Part shown: piece by piece, positions 1 through 6,945 of the stretch
Layout of the letters: every line of letters starts with the position of its first letter
Position numbering within the stretch: the stretch's first letter is position 1
DNA from: Bacillota bacterium
Lineage (GTDB): Bacteria; Bacillota; Clostridia; Lachnospirales; Bianqueaceae
Assembly (NCBI GenBank): GCA_017474705.1
Contig: JAFVHC010000266.1
Coordinates: 1 to 7,752 of the forward strand
Length of the DNA stretch: 7,752 bases
Direction: 5' to 3'
Translations under genes and position numbers: made by a program
Notes under the pieces: generated by a model
Databases searched by the model: none
What the model was told of the DNA's origin: nothing
What the model saw: the letters and a program-made list of their open reading frames with translations, nothing else

Positions 1-2
1 AG

Positions 3-134
3 GCTGCCTATAAAGACGAGATCTACACGATCTACGACCGAAAAGGCAATACGCTGGGAACGATCAATGCGAGACTGATCGGCATCGATCAGATCCTGTA
101 CAAGCTGGATCAAAGCGGCGTCCGCTTCGAATGA
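3..134 (+). CDS. 3' end of an unrecognised protein gene (partial, 5' end outside window)
   Basis: The third forward frame is open from the left edge and gives 43 residues before a TGA at 132-134. The other two frames are less plausible; the second meets a TAA within the first 15 bases. The C-terminus is mixed charged and hydrophobic, with the stretches YTIYDRKGNTLG and GIDQILYKLDQSGVRFE, and shows no membrane segment. It looks like the end of a soluble domain, possibly beta-strands followed by a short helix. I do not recognise the family. The stop lies 61 bases before the ATPase start, on the same strand and with no hairpin terminator between them, so it may belong to the same transcript. No function is proposed. 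Confidence 0.6.
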   Translation, partial: AAYKDEIYTIYDRKGNTLGTINARLIGIDQILYKLDQSGVRFE

Positions 135-195
135 GCGGTCATGAATCAGTGTTCCATTTTGTTTCAAAATTCATTATAGAAAAAGGGAGGAGAAT

Positions 196-2082
196 ATGGC
201 AAATCTGAAGCTTTCCCATATCTACAAAGTCTATGAGAACGGCCATAAAGCGGTCAATGACTTTTCCATCGACATTGCGGACCGGGAATTCATTGTGTTT
301 GTCGGACCTTCCGGCTGCGGTAAATCTACGACGCTGCGTATGATTGCCGGGCTGGAAACGATCACTGCCGGCGATATGTTCATTGGCGATACCTTGGTCA
401 ATGATATGGAGCCAAAGGATCGTGATATTGCTATGGTCTTCCAAAGCTATGCGTTGTATCCCCATATGACCGTGTATGAGAACATGGCTTTTGGACTGAG
501 AAACCGCAAGATGCCGGAAAATGAGATCAAAGAGCGGGTCATGAAGGCGGCGAAGATCCTGGATATCGAGGATTATCTGGAACGCAAGCCGAAGGAGATG
601 AGCGGCGGCCAGAGACAGCGTGTTGCCCTGGGCCGTGCACTGGTGCGCGATCCCAAAGTCTTCCTGCTGGATGAACCGCTGTCCAACCTGGACGCGAAAC
701 TGCGCGCCGCCATGCGTACCGAGATCACGGCCCTGCATAAGAGCCTGCAGACGACCTTCATTTACGTTACCCACGACCAGGTCGAGGCCATGACGATGGG
801 TACCCGCATCGTCGTCATGAAGCTCGGTTACGTGCAGCAGATCGACACGCCTATGAACTTGTACAACGAGCCGTACAACAAATTCGTGGCCGGCTTCATC
901 GGCACGCCGCAGATGAACTTCTTCGACGTGACCCTGAAGCGCGAAGGTGACAAGGTCATCGTAAGATTCACCAACAACGATACCATCGAGGTACCGTATG
1001 AAAAACTGTCCAAGATCCATCATCGCTATCTGAACGGCGACACGACCGTGACTTTCGGTATCCGTCCGGAACACATCGCTCTGGTGGACGATGACAGAGG
1101 ATTGAAATTCGTCGTGACCAATGTGGAACGTCTGGGCAATGAGACGATCGTCTATGGCAAACTGGGTGATTCCCTGGGCGAGTTCACGATGAAGGACGAG
1201 GGCAATAACATCATCGTCAAGGTCATCGACCGGGACGACATCGAAGTCGGAGACGTCATCTATGCGGATCCGAACCCCAACAAGGTCCACTTCTTCGATG
1301 CACAGACCGAAGTCACCTTGATGAACAAGATCCCGCCGTATAATACGATCGCTGTTAAGACGGCCGGTGATCAAGCGGAACTCCTGGGTTCCAAAGTCCC
1401 ATTGCCCGGCGTCTTCCAGACCGCGGTCAAGGGTGCGGGAGAGTTCGAACTCAGCGTCCCGCCGTATGCGATCGTCAAGGGAGATGACTTCAAACTGAAG
1501 GTCGCCCGCATCGAGAAAGTCGATGATCAGCGCCTTGCCTATCTGGAGTATGGTGATGAGTATCTGTTCGCTCTGGTGGACGATGAGGTCAAGGAAGGAG
1601 ATGCGTACGGATTCTCCATCCTGAATGATAAGGTCAACGTGCTCGTCAATGACGCGGAAGTCCTGAAGGCGGTGGAAGATGAAGCCAGTCTGGCCGGCCG
1701 CTTCTCCAAGACGGAAGTCAAGGAAAACGGCAACCGTGTACTGCATTTCTTCTACAACATCGGCGATTATCAGCTGGAAGCCGCTCCGGAGCAGGGGTAT
1801 AAGATCAATTCGATCGACGGCGACGGCTGCTACAAGAACACGTACCGCTATGGTGTTCCTCGTGAGAAGATCCGCATCGTAGGAAAAGATGAGCCGGGTC
1901 TTGATGCTAAAGTCAAGGAGATCCTGGACTATGGCAACGTCCGCTATGCCAACGTGGAAGCAGATGGACAGGAATTGATGATCCGTGTGGAGCTGAACTT
2001 CAATGAGCCTGCGATCCGCATCGCTTTTGACAGCCATGATGTTTCGGTATACTCCACGAAGATCGATATGAAGATCTGCTGA
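196..2082 (+). CDS. Sugar ABC importer ATPase (MalK/MsmX/UgpC type) with long C-terminal extension
   Basis: This 628-residue cytoplasmic ATPase should power the importer encoded downstream. Seen in the sequence: Walker A GPSGCGKST (residues 37-45), Q-loop glutamine 83 in VFQSYALYP, signature MSGGQRQR (about 135-142), Walker B VFLLDEP (155-161), D-loop SNLD (163-166) and H-loop histidine 193. GTPQMNFF (236-243) and GIRPEH (288-293) mark the first TOBE region, which ends at HFFDAQTE (365-372), where family members of about 370 residues normally stop. Here about 258 residues follow. Residues about 415-485 and 552-622 each resemble the first TOBE in outline, so I infer two additional TOBE-like modules. 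All catalytic motifs are intact. The start is supported by GGGAGG at 185-190, five bases before ATG, and by the family-typical N-terminus. It is the first gene of the operon proper. MsmX/UgpC-type ATPases can serve several importers, so the exact substrate is inferred from the neighbours only. Confidence 0.96.
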   Translation: MANLKLSHIYKVYENGHKAVNDFSIDIADREFIVFVGPSGCGKSTTLRMIAGLETITAGDMFIGDTLVNDMEPKDRDIAMVFQSYALYPHMTVYENMAFGLRNRKMPENEIKERVMKAAKILDIEDYLERKPKEMSGGQRQRVALGRALVRDPKVFLLDEPLSNLDAKLRAAMRTEITALHKSLQTTFIYVTHDQVEAMTMGTRIVVMKLGYVQQIDTPMNLYNEPYNKFVAGFIGTPQMNFFDVTLKREGDKVIVRFTNNDTIEVPYEKLSKIHHRYLNGDTTVTFGIRPEHIALVDDDRGLKFVVTNVERLGNETIVYGKLGDSLGEFTMKDEGNNIIVKVIDRDDIEVGDVIYADPNPNKVHFFDAQTEVTLMNKIPPYNTIAVKTAGDQAELLGSKVPLPGVFQTAVKGAGEFELSVPPYAIVKGDDFKLKVARIEKVDDQRLAYLEYGDEYLFALVDDEVKEGDAYGFSILNDKVNVLVNDAEVLKAVEDEASLAGRFSKTEVKENGNRVLHFFYNIGDYQLEAAPEQGYKINSIDGDGCYKNTYRYGVPREKIRIVGKDEPGLDAKVKEILDYGNVRYANVEADGQELMIRVELNFNEPAIRIAFDSHDVSVYSTKIDMKIC

Positions 2083-2083
2083 T

Positions 2084-2755
2084 ATGAAAGCCGAAGTCCA
2101 CGGCACGCAGATCGAGCTGGAACCTAATTCCCGGCCGTATCTTCTGAAGCGGATCATCGCGGACGGATTCGATCTCATGCTCATCTTTGTGCTGTTCATG
2201 CTGTTTACGATGCTGATCCTGAAAACGCCGGCGGCGGATACATACCATCGGCATTTCCAAAGGTATAAAGCCATCGAAGCAGAGACGGTCTCCGCGTATG
2301 AGAACGACGCGGAGGCGGTGAGCGCGCAGCTGAGCCGCAATGATGCGTATCGAAACGAAGTGTTCGCGGCCAATCTGCATGGATACCTGATCAAAGCCTG
2401 TGCCTGTTTCCTGGCTGAGATCCTGGTCCTGCTTCTGGTCCCGTTTCTGAATAAGAGCAAAGCCACACCGGGCAAGCTCATGACAGGGATCCTGCCATTC
2501 AATGAGAAGCGGCAGACACCGGCAACGAAGGCACAGATCTTCTACCGGTTCCTGTACATCTTTCTCATCGACAGCCTGGTACTGTATCTGGCGGCGGGGA
2601 TCTACTCCTTCATTTTAGTGCCGGTCCTGCGGCTGACTGAAATGATATGTAACAATAAGAACAAGACCCTTTGTGATTACATCACCGGAGTTACGATGAT
2701 CGAAAAACTGTCTTATGACGGTATAACTTCACTCCAGGGAGGAAAAAGAAAATGA
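2084..2755 (+). CDS. RDD-family integral membrane protein
   Basis: This is a 223-residue membrane protein of the RDD family, whose biochemical role is mostly unknown. Seen: an N-terminal KRIIADGFD (residues 22-30) carrying the R and D of the RDD pattern at 23 and 30, a first hydrophobic segment at about 29-47, a polar charged loop at about 50-97, a second segment at about 100-122, the family-typical ATPGKLMTGI (127-136), further hydrophobic segments at about 152-185, and a C-terminal CDYITGVTMIE (197-207) supplying the last conserved D. Length is normal for a single-domain RDD protein. The ATG lies one base after the stop of the ATPase, without a clear Shine-Dalgarno sequence, so translation probably depends on coupling. 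Its end overlaps the binding-protein start by 4 bases. The placement inside a sugar importer operon suggests an accessory membrane role, but that is inference. Confidence 0.88.
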   Translation: MKAEVHGTQIELEPNSRPYLLKRIIADGFDLMLIFVLFMLFTMLILKTPAADTYHRHFQRYKAIEAETVSAYENDAEAVSAQLSRNDAYRNEVFAANLHGYLIKACACFLAEILVLLLVPFLNKSKATPGKLMTGILPFNEKRQTPATKAQIFYRFLYIFLIDSLVLYLAAGIYSFILVPVLRLTEMICNNKNKTLCDYITGVTMIEKLSYDGITSLQGGKRK

Positions 2756-4194
2756 AGAAACTTTTAGCGATCGTACTGGTCCTTGCAATGACTGTGGCAG
2801 TCTTCACCGGCTGCGGCAAAAAAGATGGCAAGGCTGAGATCAAGGATGACGGTGTCATCCGTGTATGGGTGGGTGAAGAATCCGCTGAATTCTACCAGAA
2901 AGCATGCGATGCCTATATCGCGGATCATTCCGATTTCGGATATAAGATCGAAGTCAAAGGTATGGATACCGGTTCCATCGCCGGCACCATCACCAACGAC
3001 CCGACAGCGGCAGCCGATATCTTCACGGTCGCGCATGATAACATCGGTAAACTGGCCTCGACGCAGTGCGCTAAGCCGATCACGGATGAAAGCCTGATCG
3101 AGCAGGTGCTGGCGGACAATCCGGAATCGTTCCGCGGCGTCATCTATTCCACGCTGAACGACAAACAGTATCTGTACGGTGTGCCCTATATCTCCCAGGC
3201 ACTGTTCCTGTACTACAACAAAGCGCTGGTCAACGACGGAGAGCAGGAGACCTTTGAAGGCCTGAGAGAAGCTGCCAAGAGAGCCGGCACCAAGGCGATC
3301 ACGGTCACAGGTGACGATGGTTTCAACATGTCCTTCGCGCTGCTGGCTCGTAAAGTCTCTGACAAGAGCACGACGGTCAAGATCTATGAAGGTGCTGATT
3401 CCGCTTCCGGCGGTTCCAAAGGTACCAGCAACTGCCAGGGCGATGATACGGTCGCGATCATTCGCTGGCTGCAGGCTTTTGCCGAGGATCCGAACGGCTT
3501 CAAGTGGGCATCCTCCGATGGATGGGACGCAGACCTGGATAAGGACAACAAGGGCGTCGTAGCCGTCATCGGTGGTGCATGGCATTACAATACTGCGAAA
3601 TCCGCCCTGGGCGAGAGCAACCTGGGCATCGCCATGATCCCGACGTTCACCCTGACGGACGCGGCCTGCGAGGGCTTGAGCGGTGTTTCCGCCGGCGATG
3701 AATACCGCGGCGGTACCTTCGCCGACTGCAAGTGCTTCATGATCAATGCCTACTCTCCGGCTTCCAAATATGCTAAAGAGCAGGATCTGATCAAGTATCT
3801 GTCCAGCAAGGACGTGCAGAATGAATCCTATGTAGAGTGCCTGAACGTACCTGCGTATGTCGGTGCGACCGAATTCATCAAGAAGTGCTTCGATGAAGGC
3901 AAGGTGACCGAGAGCCAGTACAATCTGGCAGCGATGCAGGTCGGAATGGCGGAGTGGGGCATCCCGCAGCCGTTCATCACTGGTACGCTGAACACATATT
4001 ATTATTCCAAGAATGGTCCGGCTGTCTTCCGTGCGATGATCGACAAGACAGCGTATCCGACTACCGGTGACCAGATCCTGACAGAGACCGAATCTTTGGA
4101 CGGTGTCCGTAAGGGCCTGTACCTGGTCGAATATCTGTGGATGCACGGACAGGCTCCGAGCAGTTTCCCGGCTTCTCTGCCGGATCCGGCATAA
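2752..4194 (+). CDS. Extracellular sugar-binding lipoprotein of ABC importer (maltose/maltodextrin-type)
   Basis: This 480-residue protein is the substrate-binding component, expected to be anchored on the outer face of the membrane and to deliver a sugar to the MalF/MalG-type permeases. Seen: a lipoprotein signal peptide with MKK, a hydrophobic core and lipobox FTGC, so the mature protein should start at Cys21, followed by a charged linker (GKKDGK). The mature region begins with the family-typical IRVWVGEESAEFYQKA, and later shows VAVIGGAWHYNTAKSALG, an SBP_bac_1-type segment around the residues for YAKEQDLIKYLSSKDVQNES, and YYYSKNGPAVFRAMID near the C-terminus. Length is somewhat above the usual 400-430. 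The start is fixed by GGGAGG at 2737-2742, nine bases before ATG, and by the signal peptide. The ATG overlaps the preceding stop as ATGA. A maltodextrin-like substrate is inferred from the overall style and the MalF/MalG-like partners; another oligosaccharide is possible. Confidence 0.93.
   Translation: MKKLLAIVLVLAMTVAVFTGCGKKDGKAEIKDDGVIRVWVGEESAEFYQKACDAYIADHSDFGYKIEVKGMDTGSIAGTITNDPTAAADIFTVAHDNIGKLASTQCAKPITDESLIEQVLADNPESFRGVIYSTLNDKQYLYGVPYISQALFLYYNKALVNDGEQETFEGLREAAKRAGTKAITVTGDDGFNMSFALLARKVSDKSTTVKIYEGADSASGGSKGTSNCQGDDTVAIIRWLQAFAEDPNGFKWASSDGWDADLDKDNKGVVAVIGGAWHYNTAKSALGESNLGIAMIPTFTLTDAACEGLSGVSAGDEYRGGTFADCKCFMINAYSPASKYAKEQDLIKYLSSKDVQNESYVECLNVPAYVGATEFIKKCFDEGKVTESQYNLAAMQVGMAEWGIPQPFITGTLNTYYYSKNGPAVFRAMIDKTAYPTTGDQILTETESLDGVRKGLYLVEYLWMHGQAPSSFPASLPDPA
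4168..4190 (+). other. Short GC-rich hairpin at the 3' end of the binding-protein gene
   Basis: CCGGC (4168-4172) and GCCGG (4179-4183) form a 5-bp GC stem with a 6-base loop. The right arm is also part of a perfect 12-base palindrome, GCCGGATCCGGC (4179-4190), so two structures compete. No T-run follows closely; the nearest (4223-4228) is 40 bases on. It may act as an mRNA stability or step-down element between the binding protein and the permeases, as known for REP elements after malE in enteric bacteria, but chance is also possible. Confidence 0.25.
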
Positions 4195-4239
4195 AGAGCA
4201 GACCGATTTTGATTCCTGAAAATTTTTTGGAGGGAAATT

Positions 4240-5700
4240 ATGGGTGCAAAAGCAAACAAAACTCCGAAAAATCAAAAGACAGGGCTGACGTTCGTAGAGC
4301 GCATCTCCAAATCGTTTTCTGATTTTGGAAAACGGTTTGCGGATGGCTCTCCGGGAACGAAGCTATCCCACTTTATTTTCGGAGCGGGTAATTTTTACCA
4401 CAAGCAATATATCAAGGGTCTGATCTTCCTGCTGCTGCAGATCGCCATCCTGGCGCTGATGATCTTCTGCCCGTCCATCAATGGTACACCTTATGGATGG
4501 AAAGCGCTGAGGAATCTGTCCTTGACACACGTATCGGAAGGCGGAGATTTCGACCCGTTCACTGGTCAGTTCACCAGTGGTTCTGATTGTAAACTGATGG
4601 TCCTGTTCGGTTTCGTCACGATCGCGATGATCTTCATCTACATCCTTCTGTGGAACAAGAACATCCAGTCTTCGTACAAGGCGGATATGGATCGAAAGGT
4701 CGGCAAAAAGCCAACGACCTTCAAAGAAGATCTCAAAGAGCTCCTGGACGGCAAATTCCACGTGATGATGCTGACGCCCACATGCATCGCGGCGACCATC
4801 TTCACCATCCTGCCGACCATCTTCATGATCGCGCTGGCCTTTACTACCTACAACTCCCAGGATATGAACGACCTGGGCACGAACCTGTTCCATTGGAACG
4901 GTCTGCAGAACTTCCGGGCGGTCTTTACCGGGGAAGGTTCGCTGGGTATCGAGATCAAGAACCGGTTCCTGCCGGTCCTGGGCTGGACTTTCATCTGGGC
5001 CATCTTCGCCACCCTGACCTGCTATTTCGGCGGTATCATCCTGGCGCTGCTGATCAACAAGAAAGGGCTCAAAGGCAAGAAGGTCTTCCGGACGGTCTTC
5101 ATCTTCACGATGGCCGTGCCGCAGTTCATATCCCTGTTGGCTGTCCGTAACCTTCTGGGCGAATACGGCCCGTTCAACTCATTGCTGATGCAGTTGGGGT
5201 GGATCGCCAAGCCGATCGGTTTCCTGGGACTGCATCCCAGTGACAGCGAGAAACTGGCCAAGGTCATGGTCATATTGATCAATATGTGGGTCGGCATACC
5301 GTATACGATGCTGATGACGTCGGGTATCCTGATGAACATCCCCGCGGATCTGTACGAGGCAGGCCGTGTGGACGGCGCTTCGACCGTCAAGATGTTCCGC
5401 AAGATCACGCTGCCGTACGTCATCTTCGTAACGACGCCGTACCTGATCTCCAGTTTCATAGGAAACATCAACTCCTTCAACACGATCTTCCTGTTGACGG
5501 GCGGCGGACCGACGTATACCGGCTATCAGGCCGGTGGTACGGACCTGCTGGTCACCTGGCTGTATAAAGTAACGATCGATCAGGGCTCGTACAACACAGG
5601 TGCGGTCATCGGTATCTTTACGTTCATCATCACCGCCACGATCACGCTGATCACCTACCGCCGCAGCAAAGCCTATAATGAGGAGGATACGTTCCAATGA
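4240..5700 (+). CDS. malF: Sugar ABC importer permease, MalF type
   Basis: This 486-residue protein is one of two channel subunits of the importer. Seen: a basic cytoplasmic N-terminus of about 58 residues, then about eight hydrophobic segments (roughly 60-78, 118-137, 178-203, 248-271, 285-303, 341-362, 396-415 and 452-473). The GNFYHKQYIKG stretch (50-60) before the first segment is typical of Firmicute MalC/MdxF-like proteins. The EAA loop that docks on the ATPase is present as EAGRVDGASTVKMFRKITLP (373-392), with the DGA and ITLP core intact, and NTIFLLTGGGP (414-424) follows, as in MalF relatives. The start is supported by GGAGGG (4229-4234), five bases before ATG. It lies 45 bases after the binding-protein gene and overlaps the next permease by 4 bases. 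The family is clear; the sugar (maltose or maltodextrin by resemblance) is inferred. Confidence 0.95.
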   Translation: MGAKANKTPKNQKTGLTFVERISKSFSDFGKRFADGSPGTKLSHFIFGAGNFYHKQYIKGLIFLLLQIAILALMIFCPSINGTPYGWKALRNLSLTHVSEGGDFDPFTGQFTSGSDCKLMVLFGFVTIAMIFIYILLWNKNIQSSYKADMDRKVGKKPTTFKEDLKELLDGKFHVMMLTPTCIAATIFTILPTIFMIALAFTTYNSQDMNDLGTNLFHWNGLQNFRAVFTGEGSLGIEIKNRFLPVLGWTFIWAIFATLTCYFGGIILALLINKKGLKGKKVFRTVFIFTMAVPQFISLLAVRNLLGEYGPFNSLLMQLGWIAKPIGFLGLHPSDSEKLAKVMVILINMWVGIPYTMLMTSGILMNIPADLYEAGRVDGASTVKMFRKITLPYVIFVTTPYLISSFIGNINSFNTIFLLTGGGPTYTGYQAGGTDLLVTWLYKVTIDQGSYNTGAVIGIFTFIITATITLITYRRSKAYNEEDTFQ

Positions 5701-6629
5701 GTACAGAAAAGAAGAAAAGGGTCAGCAGCCAATCCCGCAACCGTCGGGTCTCCCTTGGCGCGACCTATACCATCCTGATCATTCTGGGCATCATCTGGCT
5801 GATACCGTTGGTATGGATCGTTCTTTCAGCATTCCGCTGCCAGTACCAGCCGGACGGCACCTTTATCGGACGTGTTACCAGTAACTTCTTCCCCAAGCAG
5901 TTTGGCCTGAAGAATTTCAAGGATCTGTTCACAGCGACGTATTACGGCGTTCCCGGGGCTTTCCCACGCTGGATGCTCAATACGCTGATCATAGCCATCA
6001 TCGACTGCATCATCTCCACATTCCTGGTCCTTTCCGTGGCGTACTGCATGTCCAAACTGAAGTTCAAGCTGCGTAAGACGTTCATGAACGTTTCCATGAT
6101 CATCGGCCTGTTTCCGGGCTTCATGAGCATGATCGCGATCTACTTCCTGTTGAAGTCCATCGGACTGACCGGCAATCCGAGCCATCCCGAGTATTCCGTG
6201 ATCGGTCTGGTGCTGGCCTACAGCGCCGGTGCCGGTATGGGATTCCAGATCGCCAAAGGTTTCTTCGACGTTATTCCGAACGCTTTGGTCGAATCTGCCA
6301 AACTGGACGGCTGCACCAGCTTCAAGATCTTCCAGCGGATCATCCTACCGCTGGCCAAGCCGATCATCATCTATCAGGCACTGATGAGTTTCACCGGACC
6401 GTGGATGGATTTCATCTTCGCGAAGGTCATCATCGGAGCGGATAACGCCAGGTACTGGACGGTCTCCGTCGGATTGTATTCCATGCTGTTCGGTACGCAT
6501 CCCGACACCAACCTGTTCACGCAATTCGCCGCAGGCTGCGTGATTGTGGCGATCCCCATCGTCACGCTGTTCATGTTCCTGCAGAAGTATTACGTCGAAG
6601 GCGTCACAGCCGGCGCTGTCAAAGGATAA
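5697..6629 (+). CDS. malG: Sugar ABC importer permease, MalG type
   Basis: This 310-residue protein is the second channel subunit. Seen: a short basic N-terminus (residues 1-20, rich in K and R), about six hydrophobic segments (roughly 22-45, 94-116, 130-152, 165-185, 220-240, 278-296), an EAA loop beginning ESAKLDGCTSFKIFQ at residue 199 and ending IILP, and the MalG-typical C-terminus YYVEGVTAGAVKG. The length is near the family norm of about 280-300. The start ATG overlaps the malF-type stop as ATGA, and AGGAGG at 5681-5686, ten bases upstream, supports it. This is the last gene of the operon; a strong hairpin terminator begins about 100 bases after the TAA. In the EAA loop the usual alanine after DG is cysteine (Cys206), a mild deviation. 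Substrate assignment rests on the same inference as for the partner permease. Confidence 0.95.
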   Translation: MSTEKKKRVSSQSRNRRVSLGATYTILIILGIIWLIPLVWIVLSAFRCQYQPDGTFIGRVTSNFFPKQFGLKNFKDLFTATYYGVPGAFPRWMLNTLIIAIIDCIISTFLVLSVAYCMSKLKFKLRKTFMNVSMIIGLFPGFMSMIAIYFLLKSIGLTGNPSHPEYSVIGLVLAYSAGAGMGFQIAKGFFDVIPNALVESAKLDGCTSFKIFQRIILPLAKPIIIYQALMSFTGPWMDFIFAKVIIGADNARYWTVSVGLYSMLFGTHPDTNLFTQFAAGCVIVAIPIVTLFMFLQKYYVEGVTAGAVKG

Positions 6630-6638
6630 AATCGTAAG

Positions 6639-6712
6639 ATTCATACATTTCTTGCTGAAATGATCCTTATTGTATGTATCTTCGATGATCTGCTGAAGCA
6701 GAATTCATACAT
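6639..6712. repeat. Direct and inverted ATTCATACAT/ATGTAT repeats after the MalG-type gene
   Basis: ATTCATACAT occurs twice in direct orientation (6639-6648 and 6703-6712). Between them lies TGTATGTAT (6671-6679), which is complementary to the CATACA core of both. The middle element could therefore pair with either flank, giving two mutually exclusive weak hairpins. The same word family recurs beyond the terminator. Role unknown; possible operator-like sites, RNA structure or remnants of a small repeat element. Confidence 0.5.
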
Positions 6713-6732
6713 AACAGAATGAAAAGTATAAC

Positions 6733-6780
6733 AATGTGGGTATCTCGAGATCTGAAAAAGATTCGAGATACCCACATTTT
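6733..6780 (+). terminator. Strong hairpin terminator of the sugar importer operon
   Basis: Left arm 6733-6753 and right arm 6759-6778 form 20 base pairs with a single unpaired G in the left arm and a GAAAA loop (6754-6758). The stem centres on GTGGGTATCTCGA paired with TCGAGATACCCAC. The forward strand runs into TTTT (6777-6780) and, after GTGC, TTTTT (6785-6789). It begins 104 bases after the MalG-type stop, with no gene between. On the minus strand the stem is followed by GTTATACTTTT, so weaker termination of the convergent exporter transcript is also possible. Confidence 0.82.
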
Positions 6781-6795
6781 GTGCTTTTTGAGAAG

Positions 6796-6874
6796 AAATG
6801 TATGTATGCGGCGATTTTTCTGCTGCCGAGAGGCATACATTTTGGATCAAAAGTGGTGGAAATGTATGCTTTTT
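6796..6874 (+). repeat. Three-armed inverted repeat (ATGTATGC / GCATACAT / ATGTATGC), terminator-like on + strand
   Basis: The middle arm GCATACATTT (6833-6842) is perfectly complementary over 10 bases to AAATGTATGC (6860-6869), which runs directly into TTTTT (6870-6874). The same arm also pairs with ATGTATGC (6802-6809), or in a shifted register CATACATTT pairs with AAATGTATG (6796-6804). The two pairings exclude each other. The downstream stem plus T-run resembles a weak, AT-rich forward terminator, possibly a backup to the one at 6733-6780. No upstream open frame or known riboswitch core is evident. Confidence 0.45.
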
Positions 6875-6945
6875 CCAAAAGGCACACGTAAAACATACCC
6901 ACAGGATCGTTGCTTTTGGATGAAGATGTGTGACCAAGCCGAGGA

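Larger units (their letters stand above)
6630..6945. other. 316-base AT-rich intergenic region between convergent genes, no credible gene
   Basis: This stretch separates the end of the importer operon from the end of the convergent exporter gene. It is visibly more AT-rich than the genes. Short frames exist on both strands, but they lack ribosome binding sites, run through the hairpin and repeats, and give cysteine- and phenylalanine-rich translations unlike real proteins. Its contents are one strong terminator hairpin and several ATACAT/ATGTAT elements, listed separately. A small hairpin, TCTGC-TGAA-GCAGA (6689-6702), is also present. I see no promoter with a convincing -35 and -10 pair. Confidence 0.7.

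Noticed and set aside
141..174. Inverted repeat ATGAAT/ATTCAT before the ATPase gene as an operator
   Set aside because: Only six bases per arm in an AT-rich spacer, with no match to the catabolite (cre) consensus; chance is a sufficient explanation.
152..180. Possible promoter before the ATPase gene (TTCCAT, 17 bases, TATAGA)
   Set aside because: The -35 match is poor, and the TATAGA at 175-180 would start transcription at about 187, inside the Shine-Dalgarno sequence at 185-190. The operon promoter is more likely upstream of the window.
139..2502. A 787-codon open frame on the minus strand, opposite the ATPase and part of the RDD gene
   Set aside because: It is in codon register with the ATPase, so it stays open simply because that gene avoids TTA, CTA and TCA codons. 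Its translation has no recognisable domain, while the plus-strand gene has full ATPase motifs.
2722..2727. TATAAC as a -10 box of an internal promoter for the binding-protein gene
   Set aside because: No -35-like hexamer lies at 16-18 bases upstream, and the gene overlaps its neighbour, so operon transcription explains its expression.
2764..4275. A 503-codon open frame on the minus strand opposite the binding-protein gene
   Set aside because: Same cause: it is in register with the real gene and ends exactly at that gene's TTA leucine codon (2764-2766). No ribosome binding site or domain is evident.
6875..6919. CCAAAAG/CTTTTGG inverted repeat as the terminator of the minus-strand exporter gene
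   Set aside because: The loop is about 30 bases, the stem is AT-rich and no T-run follows on the minus strand, so a terminator call is not supported.
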